Part shown: positions 20,931 through 31,249 of the stretch, piece by piece
How the letters are laid out: each line of letters begins with the position of its first letter
Position numbering within the stretch: position 1 is the stretch's first letter
DNA from: Symbiodinium natans
Taxonomy: Eukaryota > Sar > Dinophyceae > Suessiales > Symbiodiniaceae
Assembly (NCBI GenBank): GCA_905221605.1
Contig: CAJNDS010002523.1
Location: 2,031,300-2,081,299, forward strand
DNA: 50,000 bases
Reading direction: 5' to 3'
Notes under the pieces: generated by a model
What the model was told of the DNA's origin: nothing
Database searches by the model: none
What the model saw: the letters and a program-made list of their open reading frames with translations, nothing else
Made by a program: the position numbers and the translations under genes

Positions 20931-21289
20931 GGAAACCCCGATCACAAAACCTCAAACAAAAGCTTCCGGACGAATATACCCTCAAAATACTCTATCCCTC
21001 TTCAAGGAACTTGAGAAAGGCTTCTTACCCCATAGCTTTAAGAACCTTCCAAACCCTGAACCCTAAACCGTAAAAACCCTTTAAAAACCTAAAAACCCTC
21101 AAAACCCTTTCAAAACCCTCAAAAACCCTAAAAACCCTAAAAACCCTACAAACCCTAAAATCCCTAAAAACCCGACAAACCCTAAAAGCCCCACAGTTGG
21201 CCGTCTCCCCGGGCCCGCGCGCCTCCGCGCTGCACTGGAAGAAGCGCAGCAGCAAGGGCGCCTGCATGGGCCTGCTCTGCCATACTTGG

Positions 21290-21700
21290 GGGTTTAGGGT
21301 TTGGGGTTTAGGGTTTGGGGTTTAGGGTTTAGGGTTTAGGGTTTAGGTTTAGGTTTAGGGTTTAGGGTTCAGGGTTTAGGGTTTAGGGTTCAGGGTCTAG
21401 GGTTTGGGGGTTTGGGTTCAGGGTTTAGGGTTTGGGGTTTAGGGCTTAAGGGCTTAGGGATGTTTAGGGCTTAGGGTTTAGGGTTTTAAGGGTTTAATTT
21501 AAGGCTCGAGGGGTGTAGGCCTCATCGGGTCTAGGGTTTATGGTTTAAGGCTCTAGCGCACCGGGTTTAGGGTTTAGGGTTTTGGGTTTAGGGTTTAGGG
21601 TTTAGGGCTTAGGGTTTAGGGTTTAGGGTAGGCATTAGGGCTTATGGAGTTTGGGGTTTGGGGTGGAAATGTGTTGCTTTTAGGATCTACATAGTTCAGG
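21290..21700 (+). repeat. Degenerate TTTAGGG block
   Basis: TTTAGGG and TTTGGGG units, with more decayed DNA to the right. Confidence 0.85.
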
Positions 21701-21869
21701 GCTTATGTGTGGGGTTTGCGGCTTGGGGCAACGGGTTTAGTGAGTCTAGGGCTTGTAGGGCCTTAAACCATAACCTGTGACGTAGTCTAAACCCTAAACC
21801 CTAAACCTCAGCAGCCTAAAATTAAACCCTAATCCCTACACCCCAAACCCTACACCCCAAACCCTAAAC

Positions 21870-22012
21870 CCTAAACCCCTAAACCCCTAAACCCCTAAAC
21901 CCCTAAACCCCTAAACCCCTAAACCCCTAAACCCCTAAACCCCTAAACCCCTAAACCCCTAAAACCCCTAAAACCCCTAAACCCCTAAACCCTAAACCCT
22001 AAACCCTAAACC
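21870..22012 (-). repeat. CCCCTAAA array
   Basis: About 13 copies of the eight-base unit CCCCTAAA, then canonical CCCTAAA. Confidence 0.97.
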
Positions 22013-22017
22013 CTTCA

Positions 22018-22097
22018 CTTTAAACCCTCTGCGCCGCCTCCCCAGCTCAGGAGTCTCCTGGGAGTCGCCATAGCGCAGGTCTGTCTGGGTCACCTCC
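22018..22097 (-). CDS. Candidate exon, unknown protein
   Basis: The minus strand reads VTQTDLRYGDSQETPELG then RRRRGFKVK, after CTTCCTTGGGAG. A CCCTAAACC tract lies about 12 bases before this acceptor. No family recognised. Confidence 0.45.
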
Positions 22098-22104
22098 CAA
22101 GGAA

Positions 22105-22255
22105 GGTTTAGGGTTTAGGGTTTAGGGTTTAGGGTTTAGGGTTTAGGGTTTAGGGTTTAGGGTTTAGGGTTTAGGGTTTAGGGTTTAGGGTTTAGGGTTT
22201 AGGGTTTAGGGTTTAGGGTCTAGGGTTTAGGGTTTAGGGTTTAGGGTCTAGGGTT
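22105..22255 (+). repeat. TTTAGGG array
   Basis: About 21 units, nearly all perfect. Confidence 0.97.
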
Positions 22256-22683
22256 TATGTAGGGCTTGGGGTTGCGGGGGTTAGGAGTACATCTATTGAA
22301 ACCCTCAACACCCCAACCCTTGGGGTGGTGGGACGGGGGGGGGGGGGGGGGTTTTGGGGCATAGGGCTGCAGTTTTGGGGTTTACCATGCTTCCCTACAA
22401 GCTAGCAGAAACAGACCCTCCTTCCGGCCCCACCCAAAAAAAAGGAAGCGCCGGCCAAAGGAACGACCTGGTGCCATTCGTACGGTATACCTGCTATTGC
22501 TATTCCTGGGGGGCCCTTCCTGTAGGTGGGGGTTCCCATACAAATTTCCTCTAGGGTTAAGGGCGATAGGGGTAACACTGTGGAGTTCAGGATTAGGTCT
22601 TCAGTTGCAGAGCTTGAGGTCTTTGGGTTTTAAGTTTAGGGTTTCGGGTTTCGGGTTTAGGGTTTAGGGTTTGGGGTTTGTTT

Positions 22684-22826
22684 TTCTTGCCTCTGAAACA
22701 AAGGTCCCAACCCTGAGTCTCTTGCCTCCATCGTCATCTCGCACGGCGTGTCCAAGATCTCCATCATGAAGCTTGGGGCAGTCTCTGAGTAGACATCGCC
22801 TTGAACTCCATGCATGAAGGGTGAAG
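22684..22826 (-). CDS. Candidate exon, strand uncertain
   Basis: The minus strand reads HGVQGDVYSETAPSFMMEIL and stays open for 45 codons. The + strand is also open (ASIVISHGVSKISIMKLG). Neither reading shows a known domain. Confidence 0.3.
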
Positions 22827-22974
22827 GGTTTAGGCGTTACAGTAGGGTTTAGGGTTTAAAAGAATGAACCCCAGACCCAGACCCTGATGCCGAAACCCCC
22901 AAAGACTCTAAACCCGAAGAACCCGAAACCGTAAATTATCAACCCCTAAACCCCTAGACCCCAAGAACCTGAGA

Positions 22975-23080
22975 ACCCGAAGAACCCGAAGAACCCGAAG
23001 AACCCGAAGAACCCGAAGAACCCGAAGAACCCGAAGAACCCGAAGAACCCGAAGAACCCGAAGAACCCGAAGAACCCTAA
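22975..23080 (-). repeat. CCCGAAGAA array
   Basis: Twelve nearly perfect copies of the nine-base unit CCCGAAGAA. Because nine is a multiple of three, long Gly-Phe-Phe and Val-Leu-Arg ORFs run through it; they are repeat translations. Confidence 0.97.
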
Positions 23081-23154
23081 ACCAAAACCCGATTGGGGTG
23101 CTTGAGGGCCTTGGGGTGCCACCCGTTTCGGGTTTAGGGTGGTTCCGGTGCAGG

Positions 23155-23258
23155 AGTGTGGGGGAGCGGGGAGGGGGGGAGAGGGGGTAGGGGAGGAGGG
23201 GGGGGGGGAGGAGGAGGGGGAGGGGGGAGGGGAGGGAGGGAGGGGGGGGGGAGGGGGC
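23155..23258. repeat. G/GA-rich low-complexity tract
   Basis: Runs of G with single A. Pro-rich and Gly-rich ORFs on both strands are composition artefacts. Confidence 0.9.
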
Positions 23259-23418
23259 AATCCCGATAATTTGCACCTCCCTCAATTCCCATCTTCAAGA
23301 AAGAACGAAGCACTCCACAAACATCCCAGGGGGCGCACCAGGGAACCTTTTCAGGGGATGTAACAAAAATAAGGCACCACTTGAGCGGTCCCAAAGCAAG
23401 GTCAGCCCCAGGGGCTGA
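23253..23418 (-). CDS. Candidate exon, unknown protein
   Basis: From the acceptor CCCTAATTCAG the minus strand stays open, including KWCLIFVTSPEKVPWCAPW and RSFLKMGIEG, to a donor GAG|GTGCAA. It is one of the longer open islands here. No family recognised. Confidence 0.4.
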
Positions 23419-23581
23419 ATTAGGGTTTAGGGTTTAGGGTTTAGGGTTTAGGGTTTAGGGTTTAGTGACCATTCTTTCTCCAGTAATGGGTTCGGGGTCC
23501 AGGCTCCCTAGAAAAGGGTGGGAAATTAGGGTCTTTACCTGTATGGGGTATATGCCTACGAATAAAGGGACGAACCCGCGC

Positions 23582-23644
23582 CTTGGAAGGCATAGATCTC
23601 CTCGAAGTACGGCTCCCCGGGCACCCAGCCCGGCGTCAGCCCGC
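23582..23644 (-). CDS. Candidate exon, unknown protein
   Basis: Between ACGGACAG and a GC donor (AAG|GCGCGG) the minus strand reads GLTPGWVPGEPYFEEIYAFQ. Coding character is strong. It lies downstream of the transporter stop codon, so it belongs to the next gene. Confidence 0.45.
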
Positions 23645-23800
23645 CTGTCCGTTTTTTTTTAGGGTTTAGGGTTTAGGGCTTGGGGCTTGGGGTTTGGGGG
23701 ATTTTGGAATTTAGGATGTTAGGATTTTACCGCAGGGAGGAGCAATCCTTTTCCTGGCTCCGTCCTTGCCCGGTGAGAAAGGCAGGCGTTCTCATATTGA

Positions 23801-24429
23801 TCAAACCAGTCGCTGCCCAGCCTGCACAACCCCACACACAAACAGAGCAGCCCCCGGAATCAGCAGAATCCAGCAAAGAATCTTCTCGAAGAGAAGATTC
23901 TCGGATTGGCTGGGCTGCACATTTCTACCGAACAAGAACATGGCGGCAGGGAAGACGTGGACCATAAGGGAGCCAAACAGCGCTCCCTTGAATTCAAGAA
24001 TGGTTGACAGGTTCATGAACCAGCCCACCAATGGGAAGCATGTCAGAAGAGCAGTCAGCAGGAAGTGCGCACAGGTAGACTTGGATTTTCTGGATCCAAA
24101 CAAGGACACAGGAGGCCCTGGCTGAGCTCGCGCACGCCATTCAAGATCTTCGGGAAGTCGGCCCAGACAATGAGGAGGTACGCGCCGTGTGCCATGGGAG
24201 CCACGTCTGAGCCTGCGTCTGCGAAGTTGTCCAGGAGGTCCTGTTGGGTGCGCGAGCCATATAGACAATAGCCTCGCCAGGCGCAGAGGAAGTATGCCAC
24301 GAAGACGAAGACAAAGGAGCTGAAAGTGCCCTTCCAAAACTCCTCCAGTCGATTTCCGCGTCCCAACTCGCGGTAATATTGCGGGGCATTGTAGTGCGCC
24401 GTGAATGAGACTACCAGGATGGACCAGAC
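23801..24429 (-). CDS. AAAP-family amino-acid transporter, last coding exon (frameshifted)
   Basis: This is the C-terminal half of an amino acid/auxin permease (AAAP, SLC32/36/38-like), which would move amino acids across a membrane. After the acceptor CCTTTCCTCCCAAG the frame reads VVSFTAHYNAPQYYREL, matching the family's Phe-x-x-His-x-Asn segment, then helices SSFVFVFVAYFLCAWRGY and a Gly-Tyr-x-x-x-Gly pattern, and DFPKILNGVREL. Near 24105 the frame breaks: one base appears to be missing, and the protein resumes in another frame with FKGALFGSLMVHVFPAAMFL and the last helix ILCWILLIPGAALFVCGVV, ending in TGA at 23801. The break means either a pseudogene or an assembly indel. Confidence 0.75.
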
Positions 24430-24754
24430 CTTGGGAGGAAAGGAATCTTCAACAGGATATACCCACCTAAACCCTCAACCCTAAACCCTAAACCCTAAAC
24501 CCTCAACCCTAAACCCTAAACCCGAAAAGCCTCAGCCCTAGACCCTAAAGCCTCTTGGGGGCTCGAGGCCCTAAGCCCCCAAACCCCACAAGATGGACCT
24601 TCAAAACCAACTAAAGTGCTCCTAGTTTTCTTACTTCGAACATCCCCACCTTGCTCCTCGCTAACAGGAAGGAGCGCAAGAATAAGATGTTCAAACAAAG
24701 ACACGCTGATTCAGATACGCTTTCTTAGTATGTGCTTGCAACTGGAGTTGGCTC

Positions 24755-25095
24755 CGTTGGGCACTCCAGGGAGACTCTGGGGTTGGGCACTCCAGGGAAA
24801 CTCTGGGGTTGGGCATTCAAGAGTTTCTGACACTGGGGCTGGGCACTCTAAGGAGACTCTGGGGTTGGGCACTTCAGGGAGACTCTGGGGTTGGGCGCTC
24901 CCGGAGTTTCGGGTTAGGCACTCTGGGAGACTCGGGTCTGGGACTCAGGGGGGGGTTGGGCACTCCAGGGAAACTCTGGTGTTGGGCACTGAGACTCTGG
25001 TTGGGCACTCCAGGAGTTGCACTTTAGGGAGTCTCTGGGGTTGGGCACTCCAGGGAGTTTCTGGGGTTGGGCACTCCAGGGAGTCTCTAGGAGTA
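24755..25095 (+). repeat. 26-bp minisatellite
   Basis: About a dozen copies of the unit TTGGGCACTCCAGGGA plus ACTCTGGGG, with variable copies in the middle. It lies inside the presumed transporter intron, and the + strand ORF of 173 codons is the repeat translated. An 18-bp duplication (GGGCGAGGAGAAGAGTT) follows at 25099-25140. Confidence 0.9.
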
Positions 25096-25279
25096 GACCG
25101 GGCGAGGAGAAGAGTTCCGGGCGAGGAGAAGAGTTGAGTTTAAAATCTAACAACCCCACACCGAAGGTGGGGAATAAAGCCGCAAAATCCTCTAATCCTT
25201 TGGACCCTAAAACAAACATGACCCTCCACCCTAGCCCCAAACCCTAAACCCTCAACACCTTAACCCTGAACCACATGCC

Positions 25280-25375
25280 CTAAACCCCTCCTTGTAGATT
25301 TTGCAGACCGCGGCCGCGCTTGTTGAGGGCTCCGTGGACGTGCCCTTGGTGTCGCAGAAGGCATGTCATGAGGCT
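25280..25375 (-). CDS. Candidate small exon inside transporter region
   Basis: The island between CCCTAAA (left) and TTTAGGG (right) is open on both strands: GTSTEPSTSAAAVCKIYK on minus, ILQTAAALVEGSVDVPLV on plus. It might encode a loop of the transporter, but that gene also splices in phase without it. Confidence 0.25.
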   Translation of the reverse strand, partial: SLMTCLLRHQGHVHGALNKRGRGLQNLQGGV

Positions 25376-25404
25376 AAAGGCTCCTCAGAAAATGTTAGGG
25401 TCTC

Positions 25405-25475
25405 AGTTTAGGGTTTAGGGTTTAGGGTTTAGGGTTTAGGGTTTAGGGTTTAGGGTTTAGGGTTTAGGGTCTAGG
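25405..25475 (+). repeat. TTTAGGG array
   Basis: Ten units, nearly perfect. Confidence 0.95.
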
Positions 25476-25483
25476 GTCACGAC

Positions 25484-25583
25484 CTGCGTCAGCACCGCAT
25501 TTGCCGGGTGCGTATGAACGATCTGTTACAACATTGCTGAGCAAAAGCCTGCTCAGCCTATAGTTCGGGTGCTGCGCCCACAT
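25484..25583 (-). CDS. Candidate exon inside transporter region
   Basis: After ACGACCCTCAG the minus strand reads MWAQHPNYRLSRLLLSNVV to a donor GCAG|GTCGTG. It may be a loop exon of the transporter or intronic chance; the phases do not decide. Confidence 0.3.
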
Positions 25584-25849
25584 CTGAGGGTCGTTTCATG
25601 GGCCCCTTAATATGGTCTCTAACCTCCTTTAAAGGGTTCTTATGTGATAGACGCTGTTACTACCCGGTTAACGCGCTGTATTTTGCCTGGGTACGAGCTC
25701 TGCGCGACACGTTGTTCGTACTGGCAGGCGCGGTACGGAGCAGAAAAGCTGTTTTTCGGGGTTCCAAAACTATTCTCATGGTTGGGAGTTCTTACTGAAG
25801 CTATTCTTTTTGGGACTGCATGTTTGAGTTTTTTTAGTGCAAGGTAAAC

Positions 25850-26080
25850 GCTTGTGACAGATTTTCTTGTTCCACGTCCTTGTGCAGTATGTTGTACAAA
25901 GAGGCGAAAACCAGCGTTTTGGGCATAAAGCGCTGTAAATACCAGTGTTTTGGGCATGGTCACGACAGGCATGGACGCTCGTGACAGATTTTCTTGTTCC
26001 ACATCCTGGTGCCGTATGTTGTACGAAGAAGCGAAAATGCTGTAAATACCAGTGTTTTTGGCATGGGCGTAATATGAGTG
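25850..26080. repeat. Direct duplication of about 100 bp
   Basis: The segment beginning GTGACAGATTTTCTTGTTCC and ending TAAATACCAGTGTTTT occurs at about 25854-25957 and 25982-26060. The same motif GTAAATACC(G)AGTGTTTT also occurs near 120-136, so this is a dispersed family. Confidence 0.7.
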
Positions 26081-26089
26081 ATGTTCTTA

Positions 26090-26163
26090 TCCCCCCCCGA
26101 CACCCCCTCCCCCACCCCCCCCCTCCCCCCACCCCCCACCCCCACCGCCCCCCCACCCCCCCC

Positions 26164-26194
<31 letters not shown>

Positions 26195-26240
26195 GCCCCC
26201 CACCACCACCCCCCCCCACCCCAAACCCCCCCCCCCCGAC
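26090..26240. repeat. Poly-C tract
   Basis: Nearly pure C with single A or G, including an uninterrupted run of over 30 C. Assembly accuracy is doubtful here. Confidence 0.9.
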
Positions 26241-26354
26241 AAAGAAACGAATAAAAAAACGGAAACGACCAGCTACCCCAAAGCTTCGCAGGAGGCTTTG
26301 TTTGAAGGGCCAGGGACCAACTCCCAGATCTTAAAACAGCTTAAAGCATCAACA

Positions 26355-26512
26355 GGGTTTAGGGTTTAGGGTTTAGGGTTTAGGGGTTAGGGTTTAAGGT
26401 TTAGGGTTTAGGGTTTAGGGTTTAGGGTTTAGGGTTTAGGGTTTAGGGTTTAGGGTTTAGGGTTTAGGGTTTAGGGTTTAGGGTTTAGGGGTTTGGAGTT
26501 GAGGGTTTAGGG
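26355..26512 (+). repeat. TTTAGGG array
   Basis: About 20 units, nearly perfect, adjoining the next transporter exon. Confidence 0.97.
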
Positions 26513-26544
26513 TTGCAAGAGCAGAAGGAAAGGCTGCCACTTGC

Positions 26545-26717
26545 CGGCCGCGACGCGTCGTGTCCGTCCTGGGGTCCATAAGAGAGAGCCACGGAGACGA
26601 GAACGAACCCTGAAAGGACGGCAATCGCCGAAGCCAGACGCAGGGGCTTGATGTCCCGCAAACATGACAGGGGCAGATACAAGAACAGCGCTGCCAGCGT
26701 GATCACCTTGCTGAAGG
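26545..26717 (-). CDS. AAAP-family transporter, middle exon
   Basis: The minus strand reads FSKVITLAALFLY then LPLSCLRDIKPLRLAS, the typical AAAP helix 4-5 signature (Leu-Pro-Leu-Ser, then Leu-Arg, then Ser), followed by a hydrophobic helix AIAVLSGFVLVSVALS. The acceptor is CCCCCAAG and the best donor is a GC site (CGGCCG|GCAAGT). With these boundaries the phase agrees with the upstream exon (27820-28139) and can join 24429 directly. It belongs to the same permease gene. Confidence 0.75.
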
Positions 26718-27119
26718 CTTGGGGGCTTGGTCACCCAGTAACAGGGTACCCTTTTTGGGGGGGCTGGTTACCTTTTATATGTAAGGGAACCCGCGGGAAC
26801 CCAGAAGCCGAACTGGACAGAAGGGCTACCACCAAAGGTGTAAGGTGCAGGGTTTAGGGTTGTAGGGCCCTACCTTCAATGAGCTCCCATGGTCTTCTGC
26901 TCGCAACCCCACCAACAAGACCGTGAAGACACCGGCGATGCTCGCGCAGAGGAGGATGTAGAGGTCGCACAGGCGTGGCTGCGCCCTACTCTGCCAGAGC
27001 CACACAAGCCCGATGACAAACAGTGTGAGAAGCACAAGACCGATCCTGGACGCTTCTGGTCGGGAATTAAACGGAGTAACCACAACAAGGGGGGAACCAA
27101 ACTGCTTAATGCAAATTTC

Positions 27120-27400
27120 ACCCTAGACCCTAAACCCTAAACCCTAAACCCTAAACCCTAGACCCTAAACCCTAAACCCTAAACCCTAAACCCCTGAACC
27201 CTTAGCCCTGTAGACTTGGACACCGCACCCCTGACCCCCTAAACCCTAGAGCCTATATGCCTTAAGCCTTCAACCCGAACCCCTAAAATCTCTAATCCTG
27301 GAACCCTAAACCCTAAACTCCTAAACCCTAAAACCCTGAACCCGAAAAGTCCTAAAGCCCGGACACCCCCTAAAACCCTGAACCCAAAACCACAACCAAG
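27120..27400 (-). repeat. CCCTAAA array, degenerate to the right
   Basis: Perfect CCCTAAA units to about 27192, then scattered units. It lies in a transporter intron. Confidence 0.9.
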
Positions 27401-27539
27401 GATCATGTTGCGATGGGCGCTGGGCCACAGCTGAAGCCAAGAAGCATGCGACAAATCTGGAATCAAACCAGGCTTTTTCTGATTCCCGAACCTCAGCTGC
27501 TTCTAGGGCTCGGGGCTTAGGGTTGGGGGGTTTCGGGTT

Positions 27540-27690
27540 CAGGGTTCAGGGTTCAGGGTTCAGGGTTCAGGGTTTAGGGTTTAGGGTTTAGGGTTTAGGG
27601 TTTAGGGTTTAGGGTTTAGGGTTTAGGGCTTAGGGTTTGGGGTTTAGGGTTTAGGGTTTAGGGTTTAGGGTTTAGGGTTTAGGGTTGGGG
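27540..27690 (+). repeat. TTCAGGG then TTTAGGG array
   Basis: Five TTCAGGG units followed by about 15 TTTAGGG units. Confidence 0.95.
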
Positions 27691-27819
27691 CTCAGAGTTT
27701 GTAACGTTTAGGGCTTAAGGAACCTTTCTTAGACCCCCTGTGTGGGGCTTGCAGAGCTTTCAGGGTTTAGGGTTTGAAGGCTTAGCTTAGGGCTTGGAGG
27801 CGCAGGGGTTAGGGTTAGC

Positions 27820-28139
27820 CGAAGTTGAAAAAAAGAACAAGTTGCAAGACGTGGTCTAGAAACAAGCTGTCATGCGTCAACTTGACGTATGTCACGCAGG
27901 TCCCCACAGGGTACAGGAGGCATGCCGCGCCGGCAATTGGCCACAATGGACACGGCAACAGCTCCCTCACAACTAGAATGTACGTCGCCTCCTGTGTCGC
28001 CGTTCTCACATGCTCACACGCGCGGCCCAGCAGCCAAAAGGAAAAGCAATTCATGAATCCAACCATAGCCAGCATGAGTAAGAAGATGACAGGGGCAGCA
28101 CCCTCCGGGACTTGCTGGATGGACTGGATCTCCTGGGCT
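27820..28139 (-). CDS. AAAP-family amino-acid transporter, N-terminal exon
   Basis: After the acceptor CCGCACTTAG the minus strand is open for 106 codons. It carries a hydrophobic helix (LMLAMVGFMNCFSFWLL), the Gly-Arg-Ala-Cys-Glu turn and a further helix ACLLYPVGTCVTYVKL, the order expected for AAAP helices 2 and 3. A GC donor (TTCG|GCTAAC) gives phase 1, matching the 2-base start of the exon at 26717. Helix 1 and the start codon are not identified upstream. With 26545-26717 and 23801-24429 it forms one minus-strand gene whose introns contain telomere-type arrays. Confidence 0.7.
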
Positions 28140-28466
28140 CTAAGTGCGGTTTAGGGCTGAGGGTTGGGGATTGCGGGTTTAGGATTTAGGGCCGAATTAG
28201 GATTTAGGGTTGAGGATTTAGGATTTAGGCTTCAGGATTTAGGGTTGAGGAACTAGGGTTTTGCGTTGAGGGTGTGCAAAACGATTCATCCCATCCACTG
28301 AACTATTTTCTCCGCTCAGGCACAGTGCCTCCCTGAGGACCAAATGAGCCCTAAAAGGGTTTGTGGCTCATATACCCTCATAGGAAGCATAATTGTAGGA
28401 TATAGGTCCCATTTTAGGGTTCATGTGAACCCAAGGCTTGACCATGAAAAACCGATAAGCTGAAAC

Positions 28467-28526
28467 CTAGGAATCATTGATGAAATAAAGTTTGGTCCCG
28501 AAGTCAGCGTACCTCTTGTCATGGAA
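28467..28526 (-). CDS. Candidate terminal exon, unknown protein
   Basis: After ACATATAAGCAG the minus strand reads FHDKRYADFGTKLYFINDS and stops at TAG. If real it ends the gene upstream of the transporter, with the same direction. No family recognised. Confidence 0.4.
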   Translation of the reverse strand, partial: FHDKRYADFGTKLYFINDS

Positions 28527-28789
28527 CTGCTTATATGTGGAACTGGACCCCAGATGAGATCCAAAACCCCCCAAAATCCCGAGACGTCTAAACTCCAAAT
28601 CCGTAACCTTTAAGCCCGCAAACACTAAACCCCCCAAATTCACAAAGCCCTAAATACCTTCTCCCCTCAGTCCCAAAGCCCGAAACCCAGCCCCTAAACC
28701 CAAAAACAAAAAAAAACCTGAAAATTGGCCCATGGCCGCCCTAAAACCACGATCAACGATCCCTCTTAGGATCTTTCTGGGACTCCTCA

Positions 28790-29083
28790 AGCCTTAGGGT
28801 TTAGGGTTTAGGTTTAGGGTTGAGGGTTTAGGGTTTAGGGTTTAGGGTTTAGGGTTTAGGGTTTAGGGTTTAGGGTTTAGGGTTTAGGGTTTAGGGTTTA
28901 GGGTTTAGGGTTTAGGGTTTAGGGTTTAGGGTTTAGGGTTTAGGGTTTAGTGTTTATGGTTTATGGTTTAGGGTTTAGGGTTTAGGGTTTAGGGTTTAGG
29001 GTTTAGGGTTTAGGGTTTAGGGTTTAGGGTTTAGGGTTTAGGGTTTAGGGTTTAGGGTTTAGGGTTTAGGGTTTAGGTTTAGG
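28790..29083 (+). repeat. Long TTTAGGG array
   Basis: About 40 units, nearly all perfect, with TTTATGG variants near 28952-28966. Confidence 0.97.
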
Positions 29084-29162
29084 GAGCCAGGGGCCCCAAG
29101 TAAGTTTTTCTGGGACCTGGGACCCCCCCGTCAAATAGCACTTTTTCCCGAATCCTGGGTAC

Positions 29163-29190
29163 CTCGCACAAACTCTGGATCAGGGAACAC
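29163..29190 (-). CDS. Candidate 28-nt micro-exon
   Basis: A strong pyrimidine-rich acceptor (CTTCCTCTGTCTAG) is followed by VFPDPEFVR and a donor GCGAG|GTACCC. Micro-exons of this size also appear in the calpain-like gene. Confidence 0.35.
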
Positions 29191-29689
29191 CTAGACAGAG
29201 GAAGTTTTGGAAGCAACATTGAATTGAAACAGCAAACCTTCAGCCCTAAACCCTCACTTACCCTAAACCCTATATCCTTGGGTGCTTATGAAAACGAAGC
29301 CAAAGTCTCCTTGAGGCACCAGGGAAGCGCCAGAAACCCAGCGCCTACCTGGGCCGCTCTGTTTTGGGGTTTAGGGCTTAGGGCTTAGGCTTGTTAAGGG
29401 TTTGGGTTCAGGGGTTCGAGTTTAGGGTGCTAAGCCTCACGCGCGGCTGCTTGCTGCCCGCACGACCCTCCCGATATTCGTTGTTTAGTCAGTTTTTGCT
29501 TTTCTTACCACCTTCTCTATCATACAAGTACACGGAATTACAATTACAAGCCAGACGATCCACACGCCACAGTTTCGGATGGGCTCTTTGTCGCGCGGAA
29601 GCTCAGTTGTGGCCGAAAGATGCAACTGAACTTACGCGCAGACCGTTAAGAGCAATTTTTCGAAAAGCCCACCTTATTGATAGAATTGG

Positions 29690-30540
29690 GGGGTCCAGAT
29701 TTTGCGCAAGACTACTCTCGGAGCAGAGACAGGGTCCAGGTTTTGCGCGAAACTACCTGGCTGCCGCCGCAGACAGGGTCCAGGTTGTGCGTGAAACTGC
29801 GTGGCTGCCGCCACGTCCACTTCCTGGAGAGGCCCGGAGAAGCCCGAGCAGCAGGTTTCACGCAAAACCACCTGTGTAATATAGTATGATATAGTATAAT
29901 ATAGTATAATATAGTATAATATAGTATAATATAGCATGATATAGTATAATATAGTATAATATAGTAGAATAGAGGCTCCTGGTTGCCGCCAGAATAACAG
30001 GGCGGGGACACTGAGGGTTCAGATTAATGCTCCCGGCTCCCGGAAGTAGGGTAGGGTTTAGGGTTTAGGGTTTAGGGTTTAGGGTTTAGGGTTCAGGGTT
30101 CAGGGTTCAGGGTTCAGGGTTCAGGGTTCAGGGTTCAGGGTTTAGGGTTTTAGGGTTAGGGTTTAGGGTTTTAGGGCTTAGGGCTTAGGGTTTAGGGTTT
30201 AGGGTTTAGGGTTTAGGGTTTAGGGTTTAGGGTTTAGGGTTTAGGGTTTAGGGTTTAGGGTTTAGGGTTTAGGGTTCAGGGTTTAGGGTTTAGGGTTTAG
30301 GGTTTGTCCAAGTTTTGCGTGAAACTAGCTGGCTGCCACCAGAATAACAGAACGGCCTCGGAACAAAAACAAGCTGCAAGATTTTGCCTTTCAAGGCGGG
30401 GTCGGAGTTTTGACCGAAATCTATTTTGCCTTAACAATTAAAGATACCACCCCCCCCCCCCTCGACCAAAGAAGTTCATGGAGAGGCCCGGAGAAAGCTA
30501 GAGGCGTGCCCAAGTTTCACGCGAAACCACCTGGCTCCGC
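29690..30540. repeat. Dispersed 46-bp repeat with inverted copies and (TATAATATAG)n
   Basis: Units of the type GGTCCAGGTTTTGCGCGAAA plus CTACCTGGCTGCCGCC occur at about 29690, 29732, 29778 and 30306, and inverted at about 29850 and 30510. An AT-rich array with unit TATAATATAG fills 29878-29970, and a TTTAGGG/TTCAGGG array fills 30045-30305. The 162-codon ORF on + runs through the repeat and has no recognisable domain. A decayed transposon is likely. Confidence 0.65.
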
Positions 30541-30875
30541 CCCCGCAAGCCCCGAAATCTGGGTCGTGAAAGGTTCGCGAGGATCTTGTAGAAGCCCCTG
30601 GCAAGCCCCTGAACGGCTCCGAAGCGTTTGGGAGGCTTGAAGGCTCCTTAGAAGGAAGCCTGCTTAAGAAGGCGGCTTCGGAAGCTTTAAGAGGCACTGG
30701 CCGCAAAATCTGGCTATGGGGTCGTTGCTGACTTCAAACTCCTTGCATCATTGAACTGGAACGGGGCCAGTTTTGACCTGCTACCCCCCCCCCCCCACGC
30801 GGCCTCCTTGTGACCCCAAGAACATTCGTTTTGAAGCTTACCCTTTCAAGCGCGGTCGGGGTTTTAACCGGGGGG
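30383..30875 (+). repeat. Diverged direct repeat
   Basis: The segment CCTTTCAAGGCGGGGTCGG plus AGTTTTGACCG (about 30384-30413) recurs at about 30841-30871. The DNA between and around holds no recognisable gene. Confidence 0.5.
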
Positions 30876-30988
30876 GAGATGGGTTTAGGTGGGCTTCGAG
30901 TTGAAGGGCTTCAGGCGGGGGAGCCCACTTGGCATTTAGGGGGCGAAGGCAAACATCAAGTTGGGTCGTCCCTGGGGTATGAGGGAGG

Positions 30989-31120
30989 TTCATGGGACTT
31001 ACTAGCCACTTATAACTGGGCTTATAACCCTACTTATAATTGGGCTAACCCCTATAAGGCCCTTTAGGGGTATTATAAGTGGGGTAAAACGTACATTTCT
31101 AATTGGTTAGTAAGCACCAT
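30989..31120. mobile_element. Possible fold-back element
   Basis: ACTTACTAGCCACTTATAA on the left faces TTATAAGTGG and GGTTAGTAAG on the right, with several internal TTATAA boxes. It resembles families A and B in style but not in sequence. Confidence 0.4.
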
Positions 31121-31249
31121 GAACCTCCAAGTATGCGGGAGGTCAGGGGTAGCCCACGGTTCTTATTCAAAGTGGATGGTGGGCTTGGGTTTGGCTGAAG
31201 AGTCGAGGGAAAACTTCAATATAGGGCTTGGAGTATTCCTCGAAATTAA

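Noticed and set aside
22908-23394. ORFs rich in Gly-Phe-Phe, Val-Leu-Arg, Pro or Gly
   Set aside because: They translate the CCCGAAGAA array and the poly-G tract; composition explains them fully.
26874-27095. Minus-strand segment with two hydrophobic helices (IGLVLLTLFVIGLVWL, LLCASIAGVFTVLLVG) between transporter exons
   Set aside because: The flanking transporter exons join in phase without it, and AAAP proteins have no two extra helices at this point.
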